A DNA stretch of 64,000 nt, taken from assembly GCF_024172185.1 (NCBI RefSeq), contig NZ_JAMZEC010000001.1:8655001-8719000 (forward strand), in the 5' to 3' direction. The notes beneath the pieces are model-generated. The model was given only the letters and a program-made list of their open reading frames with translations, ran no database searches and had not been told where the DNA came from. Position numbers and translations under genes: made by a program. The stretch is from Nonomuraea roseoviolacea subsp. carminata. GTDB taxonomy: Bacteria; Actinomycetota; Actinomycetes; Streptosporangiales; Streptosporangiaceae. Positions 53,564-61,826 of the stretch are shown piece after piece. How positions within the stretch are numbered: the first letter of the stretch is position 1; every line of letters starts with the position of its first letter.

Positions 53564-54684
53564 CGCGCCTCCACCGCCTCCCGCTGCCGCCCGGCCGGGA
53601 CCGTGGCCGCGATCGCCGTCCCCTCGCCCACGACGCTCTCGACGGCCAGCACGCCGTCCACCCGCGCCAGCCGCTCCCGCATCGCCCGCAGCCCGTACCC
53701 CCGTCCGGGAGCGGGGGCGGGCCGCGCGAAGCCCGTCCCGTCGTCGAAGACGTCCAGCGTGACCTCGCCGTCCAGGTACGACAAGGTGACCATGGCGCGC
53801 GCGGCGCCGGAGTGGTCGCGCACGTTCGCCAGCGCCGCCTGGGCGACCCGCAGCAGCGCCGCCTGCGCCTCCGGCTCCAGCGGGTACTGCTCGCCCGCCA
53901 CCCGGAAACCGACCGGCGGCCCGGTGCCGTCGCCGGCGCTCGCGCACAGCCGGGCGAGCGCCTCGGGCAGCGACGCCCCCACCAGGCCGGCCGGCTGCAG
54001 GTCGCGGACGAAGCGCCGGGCCTCCTCCAGGTTCTCCGCGGCGGCCCGAGCGGCCCGCCGCAGGTGGGCGCGGGCCAGCTCCGGGTCGCCCTCCCACACC
54101 CGATCGGCCGCCTGGAGCAGGATCCCCATGCTGGTCAGCCCCTGGGCCAGCGTGTCGTGGATCTCCCCGGCCAGCCGCTCGCGCTCCTCCAGCACACCGG
54201 TGCGGTGCCGGGACTCGGCCAGCGTCTCCCGCGCGCTGATCAGGTCGTCGATGAGCGACTGCCGGGCGGCGCTTTCGTGCCGCAGCTCCCCGAAGACGAC
54301 CGCCGTCATGGCGGCCACGCCGATCGGCGCGAGGACCAGGCTGAGATCGACCTCCTGGGCGATCTTGATCTGGGCGGCGATCACCACGAGGGTGAGCCCC
54401 GCGGCCGCCACCGCGACCCCGCGCGCGTTCAGCAGCCGCAGGCACACGAACAGCAGCGGGACCGCGCACCAGCTGAACGACGGCGCCAGCACCACCAGCC
54501 CGAGCCAGATCGCCGCCACGCATCCCAGCCAGACCAGCCGCCGGCGCCCCAGCCGGTCCCACAACACGACGCCCACCGCGTACGCCGAGGCGAGCAGCCC
54601 GCACACGGCCAGGGACGTCACGCTCTGCGCGACCATGCCGTGCCGCGACACCAGCCGCAGGGCCGAGGCGGCGAGCAACAGGTA
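53560..54684 (-). pseudogene. senS: SenS-like sensor histidine kinase, 5' end cut off by the transposon
   Basis: The kinase is a type 7 histidine kinase: about five membrane helices (from YLLLAASALRLV), the H-box EIHDTLAQGLTSMG, and the ATPase boxes DDGTGF, GYGLRAMRERL. The transposon enters between codons for F15 and Y16 of the original protein: the first 15 codons are now at 62844-62888. From the left end the frame stays open into the transposon to an ATG at 54795, which would give 37 foreign residues, but no Shine-Dalgarno precedes that ATG. Kinase expression is therefore doubtful. Confidence 0.85.
54680..54684. repeat. target-site duplication, left copy (AGGTA)
   Basis: AGGTA at 54680-54684 repeats at 62839-62843, exactly flanking the transposon. 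A 5-bp duplication is the rule for the Tn3 family. Joining the flanks after removing one copy restores the senS reading frame, which confirms both ends. Confidence 0.92.
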
Positions 54685-54731
54685 CGGGTCCAGCCGAGAT
54701 ACGGCCAGAACCGGCCATGAGTCGATCTTGA
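54685..54731 (+). repeat. left terminal inverted repeat
   Basis: 54686-54731 is identical to the reverse complement of 62792-62837 over 46 bp, starting GGGTCCAGCC. The outermost base differs (C on the left, G on the right); the right end has the GGGG typical of the Tn3 family. Confidence 0.95.
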
Positions 54732-54814
54732 AGCGTTGAGCTCGACTGTCGTCGACCTGCCGGTGTTGGACAGCGCCTTGGTGAGAGAAGCTCATCCGGG
54801 GGCGCTGCTACGCA

Positions 54815-54825
54815 ATCTCGGAAGT
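54815..54825. repeat. extra copy of the recombinase-site 11-mer
   Basis: ATCTCGGAAGT matches the IR2 arm of the resolution site at 61745-61755 (inverse of IR1). It lies 131 bp inside the left end, upstream of tnpA. It could be an additional TnpI-binding half-site, perhaps for controlling the transposase promoter. Confidence 0.6.
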
Positions 54826-54880
54826 TGTTTTCTTCGCGCGAGTAAATCATCGCGGGACGAAGATCTTCGCGTGTTCAGCC

Positions 54881-54908
54881 TTGCATATGGTGATCGTTCG
54901 ACTACAGT
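54881..54908 (+). promoter_or_regulatory. putative tnpA promoter
   Basis: TTGCAT (54881-54886) and TACAGT (54903-54908) with 16-bp spacing form a sigma-70-like promoter 50 bp before tnpA. A 12-bp palindrome CGAAGATCTTCG (54858-54869) lies just upstream and may be an operator. Confidence 0.55.
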
Positions 54909-54957
54909 ATCGCGCGTTCTGTGGTGATCGGGGGCTGCTGGGAAGGTTGTGCCCCCG

Positions 54958-57900
54958 ATGGCGTCGATCGACAAGACCGCCTATCCACGGTTCAAGCGGA
55001 CCATCTCCGAGCGGGAACTGCGCGAGGCGTACTCGCCCAGCCTGGAGGAGATGGACTGGGCACGCGAGATGACCGACACCGACGAGAACCGGCTGTCGCT
55101 GATGGTCTGGCTGAAGTGCTGTCAGCGGCTGGGCCGGTTCCCGCGGCTGGCCGAGATCCCGCCGCAGGTGATCACGCACGTGCGCGACGAGCTCGGCCTG
55201 CCGGAGGAAATCGGGATGGCCGGGGTGGCCGAGCGGACAGGCCGCAACCACAAAGCGCTGGTCCGGGCCCGGCTGGGGCTGGATGGGGATCAGGCGAACG
55301 CGCGCAAGCTGGCCGAGCAGGCGATCCGGCTGGCGGCCAAGACCAAGGACCACCCGGCCGATCTGATCAATGTGGCGCTGGAGGAGTTGGCCAAGAACAG
55401 CTGCGAGTTCCCGGCCTTCTCCACCCTGGACGATCTGGCCGCTCAGGTGCGAGCGGAGGTCAACGGCGGCATCTTCACACTGGCCTACGGCCGGATGGGC
55501 TTCGATGACCACGCGCGGATGCTGGGGATGCTGGAGGTCGATCCGGCCACCGGGCGCAGCGGTCATGACCGGGCCAAGAAGAGCGCGCCGCGGGCCACGG
55601 TGACCAAGCTGCGCCTGCAGTTGGACCATCTGGCCTGGCTGGATGGCATGGCCGGGGCCAGCGACGCCTGGCTGAAAGGGGTGCCCGCCTCCAAGATCGC
55701 CCATTTCGCGGCCGAGGCGCGGGCGCTGGACGCCTCCGAGATGCGCGATTACGGCGAGGTCAAGCGGATCGTGCTGGAGGCGTGCCTGCTGCACCAGGCG
55801 CGGGTGCGGGCCCGCGATGACCTGGTGACCATGTTGTGCAAGCGGATGAACACCATGCACAACAAGGCCCGCGAGCTGCTGGAGACCATCCGGGCCGAGC
55901 AGCGCCAGCGCAATGAGCGGATGCTGGCGGTCCTCGGGGATCTGCTGAGCGCGGCCAGGGACGTCGACCTGGCGGCCCGGACCGGGCCGAACCCGTGGAC
56001 GGCGGTCCGGCGGCGGCACGAGACCGGCCGGGCGGTGCTGGAGACGATCGAGGCTAACGGCGGCCTGGCCGACCTGGTGGCCGAGCACGAGGCGCTGGCC
56101 GCCTACCACGGCGACAACTACCTGCCGCTGCTGGACCGCTTCTACCGTTCGCACCGCGCCCTGCTGCTGCGCCTGGCCAGCGTGCTGGTGCTGGAGTCGG
56201 CCACCAGCGATCGCAAGCTGCTGGACGCGCTGGAGTTCGTGCGCGCCAATGCCACCCGCACCAGCGAACTCATCGGCGACACCTACGCCGCCGAGGAGGA
56301 GGTCGTCGATGAGACGACGGGCGAGATCTCCACGGTGAAGGTGCGTAAGCGGGTGGATGTGTCGTTCGCGCCGGAGGCCTGGCAGAAGGTGATCGCCGAC
56401 AAGCGCCGCCCCGGAAAGCTGGTGCGCCGGCATTTTGAGATCTGCGTGTTCTCCTGCCTGGCCGATGAGCTGGTGCGCGGCGATGTCGCCGCGGTGGGCT
56501 CGGAGGCGTACGCCAACTGGCAGTCGCAGCTGCTCAGCTGGGAGGACTGCCGGCCGCACCTGGCCGAGTACTGCGCCGAGGTCGGCCTGCCCACCACGGC
56601 CTCGGAGTTCGTGGCGCAGTTGAAGGCCCAGATGAAAGAGGTGGCCGCGGCCGTCGACGCCGGGTATCCGGACAACGCCGACCTGGTGATCGACGAGCAG
56701 GGGCGGCCGACGCTCAAGGCCCGCAAGTCCGCCGGGCACAGCGCCGAAGCGCTCAAGCTGGCCACGCAGGTCAAGGACCGGCTGCCGGAACGCTCACTGC
56801 TGGAGATCTTGACCCGGACCACCCGGCACCTGCGCTGGTTCCGCCACTTCGGGCCGCTGTCGGGGTCGGACGCCAAACTGGACGACCCGCTGGAGCGCTA
56901 CCTCCTGGTGGCCTTCGCCTATGGCTGCAACCTGGGCGCCGCCCAGGCCGCCCGGCACCTACGCGGCCGCGTCAGCGCCCACGAGCTGTCCTACACCCTG
57001 CGCAAGCATGTCACCGTGGCGAGCTTGAACAAGGCGATCGCCGATGTGGTCAACGCCTACCTGCAGCTGGACCTGCCCCGGCTGTGGGGCGAGGGCAACG
57101 CGGTTGCCGCCGACGGCACCAAGTACGACGTGTACGTGGACAATCTGATCGCCGAGTTCCACATCCGCTACGGCGGCTACGGGGGCATCGCCTACCACCA
57201 CATTGCCGACAACTACATCGCGCTGTTCTCCCGGTTCATCCCGTGCGGGGTGTGGGAGGCGGTCTACATCATCGAGGGGCTTCTGGAGCAGGAGAGCGAG
57301 GCGGCGCCCAAGGAGATCCATGCCGACACGCAAGGTCAGTCGTTCCCGGTCTTCGGCCTGGCGTACTTGTTCGGGTTTGAGCTGCTGCCCCGGATCCGCA
57401 ACTTCCGGGATCTGACCTTCCACCGGCCCGAGGCCGGCATCGCCTATCGGCACATCGAGGCGCTGTTCGGCGAGCCGATCAACTGGCGGCTGATCGAAGA
57501 TCACTGGCAGGACCTGATGAAAGTGGCCATCTCCATCCGGGAAGGTGAGCTGTCGTCGATCACGTTGCTGCGGCGGCTGCGGCACGACTCCAAGCGCAAC
57601 AAGATCTACCGCGCCTTCCGCGAGCTGGGCCGGGTCAAGAGGACGATGGTGCTGTTGCGCTACATCTCCGACGCCGCACTGCGGGAGAACATCACCCGGG
57701 CCACCAACATGGTCGAGTCCTACAACAACTTCTCCAAGTGGATCGGGTTCGGCAACAACGGGGTGATCGCCGAGAACGAGCCCGAGGAGCAGGAGAAAAC
57801 GATCAAGTTCAACACCCTGGTAGCCGACCTGGTCATGTACCAGACCACGCTGGACATGTCCCTGGTGCTCAACCAACTGCGCAGCGAAGGGCGGGAGGTG

Positions 57901-58038
57901 TATCGCGCCGACGTGGCCGTCATGTCCCCCTACCAGGAAGACAACGTGCGCCGCTTCGGCGATTACGTCTACGACCTGAACGCGCCCCTGGAGGGCATGG
58001 AGGTCCACCTCGATCTCGGAGAGGCCGAGGTGACGTGA
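54958..58038 (+). CDS. tnpA: Tn3-family transposase
   Basis: A 1026-residue DDE transposase. The N-terminal DUF4158 region is followed by the DDE domain: Asp719 in AADGTKYDVY, Asp790 in IHADTQGQS, then LAYLFGFELLPRIRNFRDLTF, and Glu920 in TNMVESYNNFSKW. All three acidic residues are kept. It cuts at the terminal inverted repeats and inserts replicatively, forming cointegrates resolved by the recombinase. GGAAGG at 54941 fits the ATG at 54958; a GTG at 54949 is possible. Confidence 0.96.
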   Translation: MASIDKTAYPRFKRTISERELREAYSPSLEEMDWAREMTDTDENRLSLMVWLKCCQRLGRFPRLAEIPPQVITHVRDELGLPEEIGMAGVAERTGRNHKALVRARLGLDGDQANARKLAEQAIRLAAKTKDHPADLINVALEELAKNSCEFPAFSTLDDLAAQVRAEVNGGIFTLAYGRMGFDDHARMLGMLEVDPATGRSGHDRAKKSAPRATVTKLRLQLDHLAWLDGMAGASDAWLKGVPASKIAHFAAEARALDASEMRDYGEVKRIVLEACLLHQARVRARDDLVTMLCKRMNTMHNKARELLETIRAEQRQRNERMLAVLGDLLSAARDVDLAARTGPNPWTAVRRRHETGRAVLETIEANGGLADLVAEHEALAAYHGDNYLPLLDRFYRSHRALLLRLASVLVLESATSDRKLLDALEFVRANATRTSELIGDTYAAEEEVVDETTGEISTVKVRKRVDVSFAPEAWQKVIADKRRPGKLVRRHFEICVFSCLADELVRGDVAAVGSEAYANWQSQLLSWEDCRPHLAEYCAEVGLPTTASEFVAQLKAQMKEVAAAVDAGYPDNADLVIDEQGRPTLKARKSAGHSAEALKLATQVKDRLPERSLLEILTRTTRHLRWFRHFGPLSGSDAKLDDPLERYLLVAFAYGCNLGAAQAARHLRGRVSAHELSYTLRKHVTVASLNKAIADVVNAYLQLDLPRLWGEGNAVAADGTKYDVYVDNLIAEFHIRYGGYGGIAYHHIADNYIALFSRFIPCGVWEAVYIIEGLLEQESEAAPKEIHADTQGQSFPVFGLAYLFGFELLPRIRNFRDLTFHRPEAGIAYRHIEALFGEPINWRLIEDHWQDLMKVAISIREGELSSITLLRRLRHDSKRNKIYRAFRELGRVKRTMVLLRYISDAALRENITRATNMVESYNNFSKWIGFGNNGVIAENEPEEQEKTIKFNTLVADLVMYQTTLDMSLVLNQLRSEGREVYRADVAVMSPYQEDNVRRFGDYVYDLNAPLEGMEVHLDLGEAEVT

Positions 58039-58087
58039 TGCCGCATCTCCACTGCGAGCAGCCCTCGCAGGAAGTCCTGGTCCCCGG

Positions 58088-58118
58088 TTGAGTCTCCAGT
58101 GGGGGGAGACGTCAAGCT
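58088..58118 (+). promoter_or_regulatory. MerR-type operator/promoter upstream of the transposon MerR gene
   Basis: GTCTCC (58092-58097) and GGAGAC (58105-58110) are perfect inverted arms, 7 nt apart, between a TTGAGT box (58088) and CAAGCT (58113) with 19-bp spacing. Long 19-bp spacing is a hallmark of MerR-activated promoters. It lies six bases before the ATG. Confidence 0.7.
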
Positions 58119-58124
58119 GAGGAC

Positions 58125-59057
58125 ATGGACAGCAACATGCTCTATTCCATCGGAGAACTATCCCGCAGGACCGGCTTGACGGTGAAGACCATCCGGTTCT
58201 ACTCCGACAAGGGCATTGTCCCGCCGACCGACCGGAGCCCGGCGGGCTACCGGTTGTACGGCCTCGACGCACTCGCACGCCTTGGCCTGGCCCGCGCGCT
58301 GCGCGATCTCGGGCTCGACCTGGCGACCGTGCGCAAGGTGCTGGAGCGGGAGGCGTCCATACCGGACGTCATGGAAGCATGCGCCGACGCCCTGGACGTA
58401 CAGATCCAAACCCTCCGTCTGCGCCGGGCAGTACTACGAGCACTGGCCAGACGCGACCCCACCACCATGGAGATGGACCTCATGCACCGACTCGCCACAC
58501 TCTCCCAGGCCGAACGACGCCGGCTGATGGACAACTTCATCGACGACGCCTTCAGGGATCTTCACGCCAACCCCGAGTTTGTGACCCTGATGCGATCCGC
58601 CATGCCCGAGCTGCCCGACGACCCCTCACCCGAACAGGTCGAGGCCTGGGTGGAACTCGCCGAACTCTGCCAGAACGCGGACTTCCGCAGGGCGCTACGC
58701 CGCGCAGCCGAGGACCAGGCGCAAGAGCCTTCCCCGCACGACGGCAGGAGGGTGCACGACGGTCTCGACCAAGCGATGCGTGCGCGCATCGACGAAGCCG
58801 TATCCGCCGGCGTCCTCCCAGCCTCCGCCAACACCGCACCCCTTACCGACTCGCTAGGCAGCCTCTACGCCGACGCGTTCGAGCGTGCTGACAACGGCGA
58901 TCTGCGCCGCTGGCTCCTCGCCCGCCTGCAGCTATCCGCCGATCCGCACGCCGAGCGCTACTGGCAGCTCCTGGCGACGATCAATGGGTGGCCTGTGTCA
59001 CCGACGCTCGCTCCCGTTTACACCTGGTTCACCATGGCTCTGCACCGAGAGCGATGA
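58125..59057 (+). CDS. MerR-family regulator (transposon passenger)
   Basis: A 310-residue MerR regulator: YSIGELSRRTGLTVKTIRFY then GYRLYGLDALARL is the HTH/wing; the coiled coil and a large uncharacterised C-terminal domain (about residues 110-310) follow. The C-terminal domain resembles no drug-binding domain I know. ATG follows a MerR-type palindromic promoter, so it probably regulates itself. It starts 87 bp after tnpA. Confidence 0.85.
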   Translation: MDSNMLYSIGELSRRTGLTVKTIRFYSDKGIVPPTDRSPAGYRLYGLDALARLGLARALRDLGLDLATVRKVLEREASIPDVMEACADALDVQIQTLRLRRAVLRALARRDPTTMEMDLMHRLATLSQAERRRLMDNFIDDAFRDLHANPEFVTLMRSAMPELPDDPSPEQVEAWVELAELCQNADFRRALRRAAEDQAQEPSPHDGRRVHDGLDQAMRARIDEAVSAGVLPASANTAPLTDSLGSLYADAFERADNGDLRRWLLARLQLSADPHAERYWQLLATINGWPVSPTLAPVYTWFTMALHRER

Positions 59058-59159
59058 CCCGGACAACCCGCGCGCCGCACCAGGGTGGGGCACAGTCGCT
59101 CCTCACCCGACCGCGGCGGCACGGCGGGTGACGGGCGCGGAAGGGTTGCAGAGGTGGAG

Positions 59160-59771
59160 TCATGCGGAGTTGGTCGTGGTGAAGACGCGGGCAAGCTGGT
59201 GGTCGATCACGGCTACGGCGTCCTCGGCGGACCGCTGCCTCAGCAGAACGCTGGACTGCATCCCCTCGACGCCTGCCACCAGGAAGGCGGCCTCGGCCGC
59301 GGCGTTGATATTCAGGGGCACCTGGCCGGACTCCTGACCTTGCACGATCAGGCCGGCGACCAGGTTCTCCAGCGCACGCGGTGCGTCGCGGGCGACCTTG
59401 GCCAGAGCGGGGTCGGTCAGGAAACGGACGAAGTAGGCGGCGTACACCAGGTGTCGGCTGCGCCGTTCCTCATCCAGCGGGAGCAGCTCGAACAGCACTC
59501 CGCGCACGATCGCGTGCATACCGGGCGCCTCGCCGAGCTTTGCGAGGCGTTCGCGGGCCCGTTGCTCGGCATCGTCGTTGAGGATCTCCAGCGCGCCGAG
59601 CAGCAGCTGCTCGCGGGTGCCGAAGTAGTACTGCAGCAGCCGGGCGGAAACCCCGGCCTCCGCGGCGACCTGCCTCAGGGTGACGTCTTCCAGGCCACCG
59701 CGAGTGGCCAGGCGCCAGACGGCTTCGGCGATCTGGCGGCGGCGCTGGTCGTGGTCCACCTGTCGTGGCAT
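59160..59771 (-). CDS. TetR-family regulator (transposon passenger)
   Basis: A 203-residue TetR/BetI-like regulator. QIAEAVWRLATRGGLEDVTL then RQVAAEAGVSARLLQYYFGTREQLL is the HTH; the C-terminal domain is of the TetR_C_6 type (QSSVLLRQRSAEDAVAVIDH). ATG at 59771 starts at the conserved PRQVDHDQRRRQ; longer in-frame starts lack support. Two palindromic operators lie between it and the esterase operon at 59908, which it most likely represses. Confidence 0.9.
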   Translation of the reverse strand: MPRQVDHDQRRRQIAEAVWRLATRGGLEDVTLRQVAAEAGVSARLLQYYFGTREQLLLGALEILNDDAEQRARERLAKLGEAPGMHAIVRGVLFELLPLDEERRSRHLVYAAYFVRFLTDPALAKVARDAPRALENLVAGLIVQGQESGQVPLNINAAAEAAFLVAGVEGMQSSVLLRQRSAEDAVAVIDHQLARVFTTTNSA

Positions 59772-59796
59772 GCCATCCGTCCTCGCGACTCGTTTG

Positions 59797-59840
59797 TGGT
59801 GCGATCGTACCAAGACGGATGTTATGGTTCGATCGCACCA
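59797..59840. promoter_or_regulatory. paired palindromic TetR operators
   Basis: TGGTGCGATCGTACCA (59797-59812) and TGGTTCGATCGCACCA (59825-59840) are two near-perfect 16-bp palindromes with centres 28 bp apart. Extended arms from 59792 and to 59845 match each other over 21 bp as an inverted repeat (one mismatch). They lie between the divergent TetR gene and the membrane protein/esterase operon. Double operators favour cooperative TetR binding. Confidence 0.8.
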
Positions 59841-59907
59841 CAAACCGTGGAGGGCGTGTTCACGCCCGCCGTCACGGCCCTTCGGGGCGATAGGAGACAA
59901 AGCGCAC

Positions 59908-60129
59908 ATGAAGCACGTCACCGTGCTGATCATCGGCATGCTGCTGCTGGTCCTGGGAGCACAAGGCGGCATCCGGCTGCTGGCCGACCATGACAACGCC
60001 GGGCTGCTCGCATGGCTGCCCGGCGGATTCGCGGTGTGGCTGGCGTGTTACGCGGTGGCCGCCATCGCCGGAGCATTGCTGGCCGGCTGGGGCAGCAAGA
60101 AGGCCAAGCAAAGCGGGCGTGGGCGTTGA
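59908..60129 (+). CDS. small membrane protein (transposon passenger)
   Basis: A 73-residue protein with two transmembrane helices (LIIGMLLLVLGAQGG and WLACYAVAAIAGALLAG) and a short basic tail. TAGGAGAC precedes the ATG. Its stop TGA overlaps the TTG start of the esterase (TTGA), so the two are coupled. Function unknown; it may anchor or aid export of the esterase. Confidence 0.75.
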   Translation: MKHVTVLIIGMLLLVLGAQGGIRLLADHDNAGLLAWLPGGFAVWLACYAVAAIAGALLAGWGSKKAKQSGRGR

Positions 60130-61691
60130 CCGGCCGCACACCAGCGCCGGCCGCGATCCTCGCCCTGCTGGCAAGCGCATGGATGCTCGTGGCGGGCAGC
60201 ACCCCCGCCCATGCCGACGACATCTCCGACCCGATCGTCGTGACGGCGTCGGGCAAGGTCCAGGGCACGAATCAGAAGGGGGTCCACCGCTTCCGCGGCA
60301 TACCGTACGCTGCCCCGCCCGTCGGGGAGCGGCGCTGGCAGCCACCCCAGCCGGTGAGCTCCTGGACCGGCACCCGCGACGCGACGAAGGCAGGACCGGC
60401 GTGCCTGCAGCCGGAGGCGCCCGACATGCCCAAGGGCACCCCGCAGAGCGAAGACTGCCTGACCCTGGAGGTGACCACACCCGTCCGGCCCGGCAAGGGG
60501 CGGCCGGTCATGGTCTGGGTGCCCGGCGGCGGTTTCATCACCGGCGCCGGTTCAATCTACGACCCGGCCCGGCTGGTCAAGGCCGGAGACATCGTCGTCG
60601 TGACGGTCAACTACCGACTCGGCGTGTTCGGCTTCTTCGCCCACCCCGATCTCGGCGAGGCCAGTAACTTCGGCCTGCAGGACCAGGTGGCGGCGCTGCG
60701 CTGGGTGCGCGCCAACATCGCCGCGTTCGGCGGAGATCCCGGCAAGGTCACCCTCGCCGGAGCCTCGGCCGGCGCGATGAGCACCTGCACCCTCATGACC
60801 TCACCGGCCGCCCGCGGCCTGTTCCACCGGGCGATCGTCCAGAGCGGATCGTGCCGCACCAGCCACCCGGCCGGAGCGATGGGCACGGGCATGCCCGCAA
60901 TCTCCTCCTGGCACCCGATCGACACGATCCGAGGCGCCGGCCAGGCCCTGGCCGAGCAACTGGACTGCACCGACGTGGCCTGCCTGCGCCGCAAGAGCGC
61001 CGGCGAGCTGCTGCCGCACACCGCCCAGTTCCCGCTACTCGCCTACGGCACCAGCCTCGTCCCGCACGAGCCGGCCAAAGTCTTCGCCGCAGGCAAGCAG
61101 GCGGCCATACCGCTGCTGCAAGGCAACACCCGCGACGAGCACGTCGAGTTCACCCTGGCCGTCCACCCGCACGGCATCACCGCCCGCCAGTACCCGGCGC
61201 TGCTCAAAACCGCCTTCGGGCCGGCCGCACCACGTGTCGAACGACGCTACCCTGCGCGACGCTTCCCCTCACCCACCGCAGCGACCAGCCGCGTGTTCAG
61301 CGACAGCGGCTGGATCTGCCCCTCCTGGAAGTCCGGCCGCGAGCACGCCAGGAAAGCGCGCACCTACGCCTACGTCTTCGCCGACCCATCCGCGCCCACC
61401 CCCAGCGGACAGCCCCTGCCTGCCCACGTCCGCCCCGCGACCGCGCACGGAGCCGAGACCTTCTACCTGTTCGACTTCCCCGACGCCCCAGGGCTCACCG
61501 CCGGCCAGCGACGCCTGGCCGACCGGCTCGTCGGCTACTGGACCCGGTTCGTCCGGACCGGCGACCCCAACGGGACGGGCAGCACGACCTGGCCCCGTCT
61601 CGACACCGCCGACCGCGCGCTCAACCTCGCTCCGGAGTCGGTACAACCGATCAACATGAAGAACGCCCACCACTGCGGTCTCTGGTTCTGA
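60126..61691 (+). CDS. secreted type-B carboxylesterase (transposon passenger)
   Basis: A 521-residue protein with a signal peptide (ILALLASAWMLVAGS, cleavage near AHA). Esterase fold: FRGIPYAAPPVGERRW, EDCLTLEV, GGGFITGAG oxyanion loop, NYRLGVFGF, and the nucleophile elbow LAGASAGAMS (Ser). The family acid is Glu/Asp in RDEHVEF and the His in TAHGAETFYLF. It hydrolyses carboxylic esters outside the cell. TTG start coupled to the membrane protein by a 4-bp overlap. It is the main enzyme carried by the transposon. Confidence 0.88.
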   Translation: MTGRTPAPAAILALLASAWMLVAGSTPAHADDISDPIVVTASGKVQGTNQKGVHRFRGIPYAAPPVGERRWQPPQPVSSWTGTRDATKAGPACLQPEAPDMPKGTPQSEDCLTLEVTTPVRPGKGRPVMVWVPGGGFITGAGSIYDPARLVKAGDIVVVTVNYRLGVFGFFAHPDLGEASNFGLQDQVAALRWVRANIAAFGGDPGKVTLAGASAGAMSTCTLMTSPAARGLFHRAIVQSGSCRTSHPAGAMGTGMPAISSWHPIDTIRGAGQALAEQLDCTDVACLRRKSAGELLPHTAQFPLLAYGTSLVPHEPAKVFAAGKQAAIPLLQGNTRDEHVEFTLAVHPHGITARQYPALLKTAFGPAAPRVERRYPARRFPSPTAATSRVFSDSGWICPSWKSGREHARKARTYAYVFADPSAPTPSGQPLPAHVRPATAHGAETFYLFDFPDAPGLTAGQRRLADRLVGYWTRFVRTGDPNGTGSTTWPRLDTADRALNLAPESVQPINMKNAHHCGLWF

Positions 61692-61726
61692 CGACCGGAT
61701 CTCGACCGAGAAGCCTCAGCGTGAAA

Positions 61727-61826
61727 ACTTCCGAGATTAACGCCATCTCGGAAGTACACTCCCAGGTGTGACTTCCGAGATTACGCGCAGCGCGGCGTCA
61801 CAGGAGCCCGGATCCGCTTCCGAGAT
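61727..61826. promoter_or_regulatory. IRS-type resolution site: two inverted and two direct 11-bp repeats
   Basis: IR1 ACTTCCGAGAT (61727-61737) and IR2 ATCTCGGAAGT (61745-61755) are a perfect inverted pair with a 7-bp spacer, a typical core crossover site. DR1 ACTTCCGAGAT (61771-61781) and DR2 GCTTCCGAGAT (61816-61826) follow as direct repeats 45 bp apart. This matches the Tn4430 IRS: core plus two accessory sites. TACACT (61755-61760) is the promoter -10 box for tnpI, so binding also autoregulates it. Confidence 0.85.
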
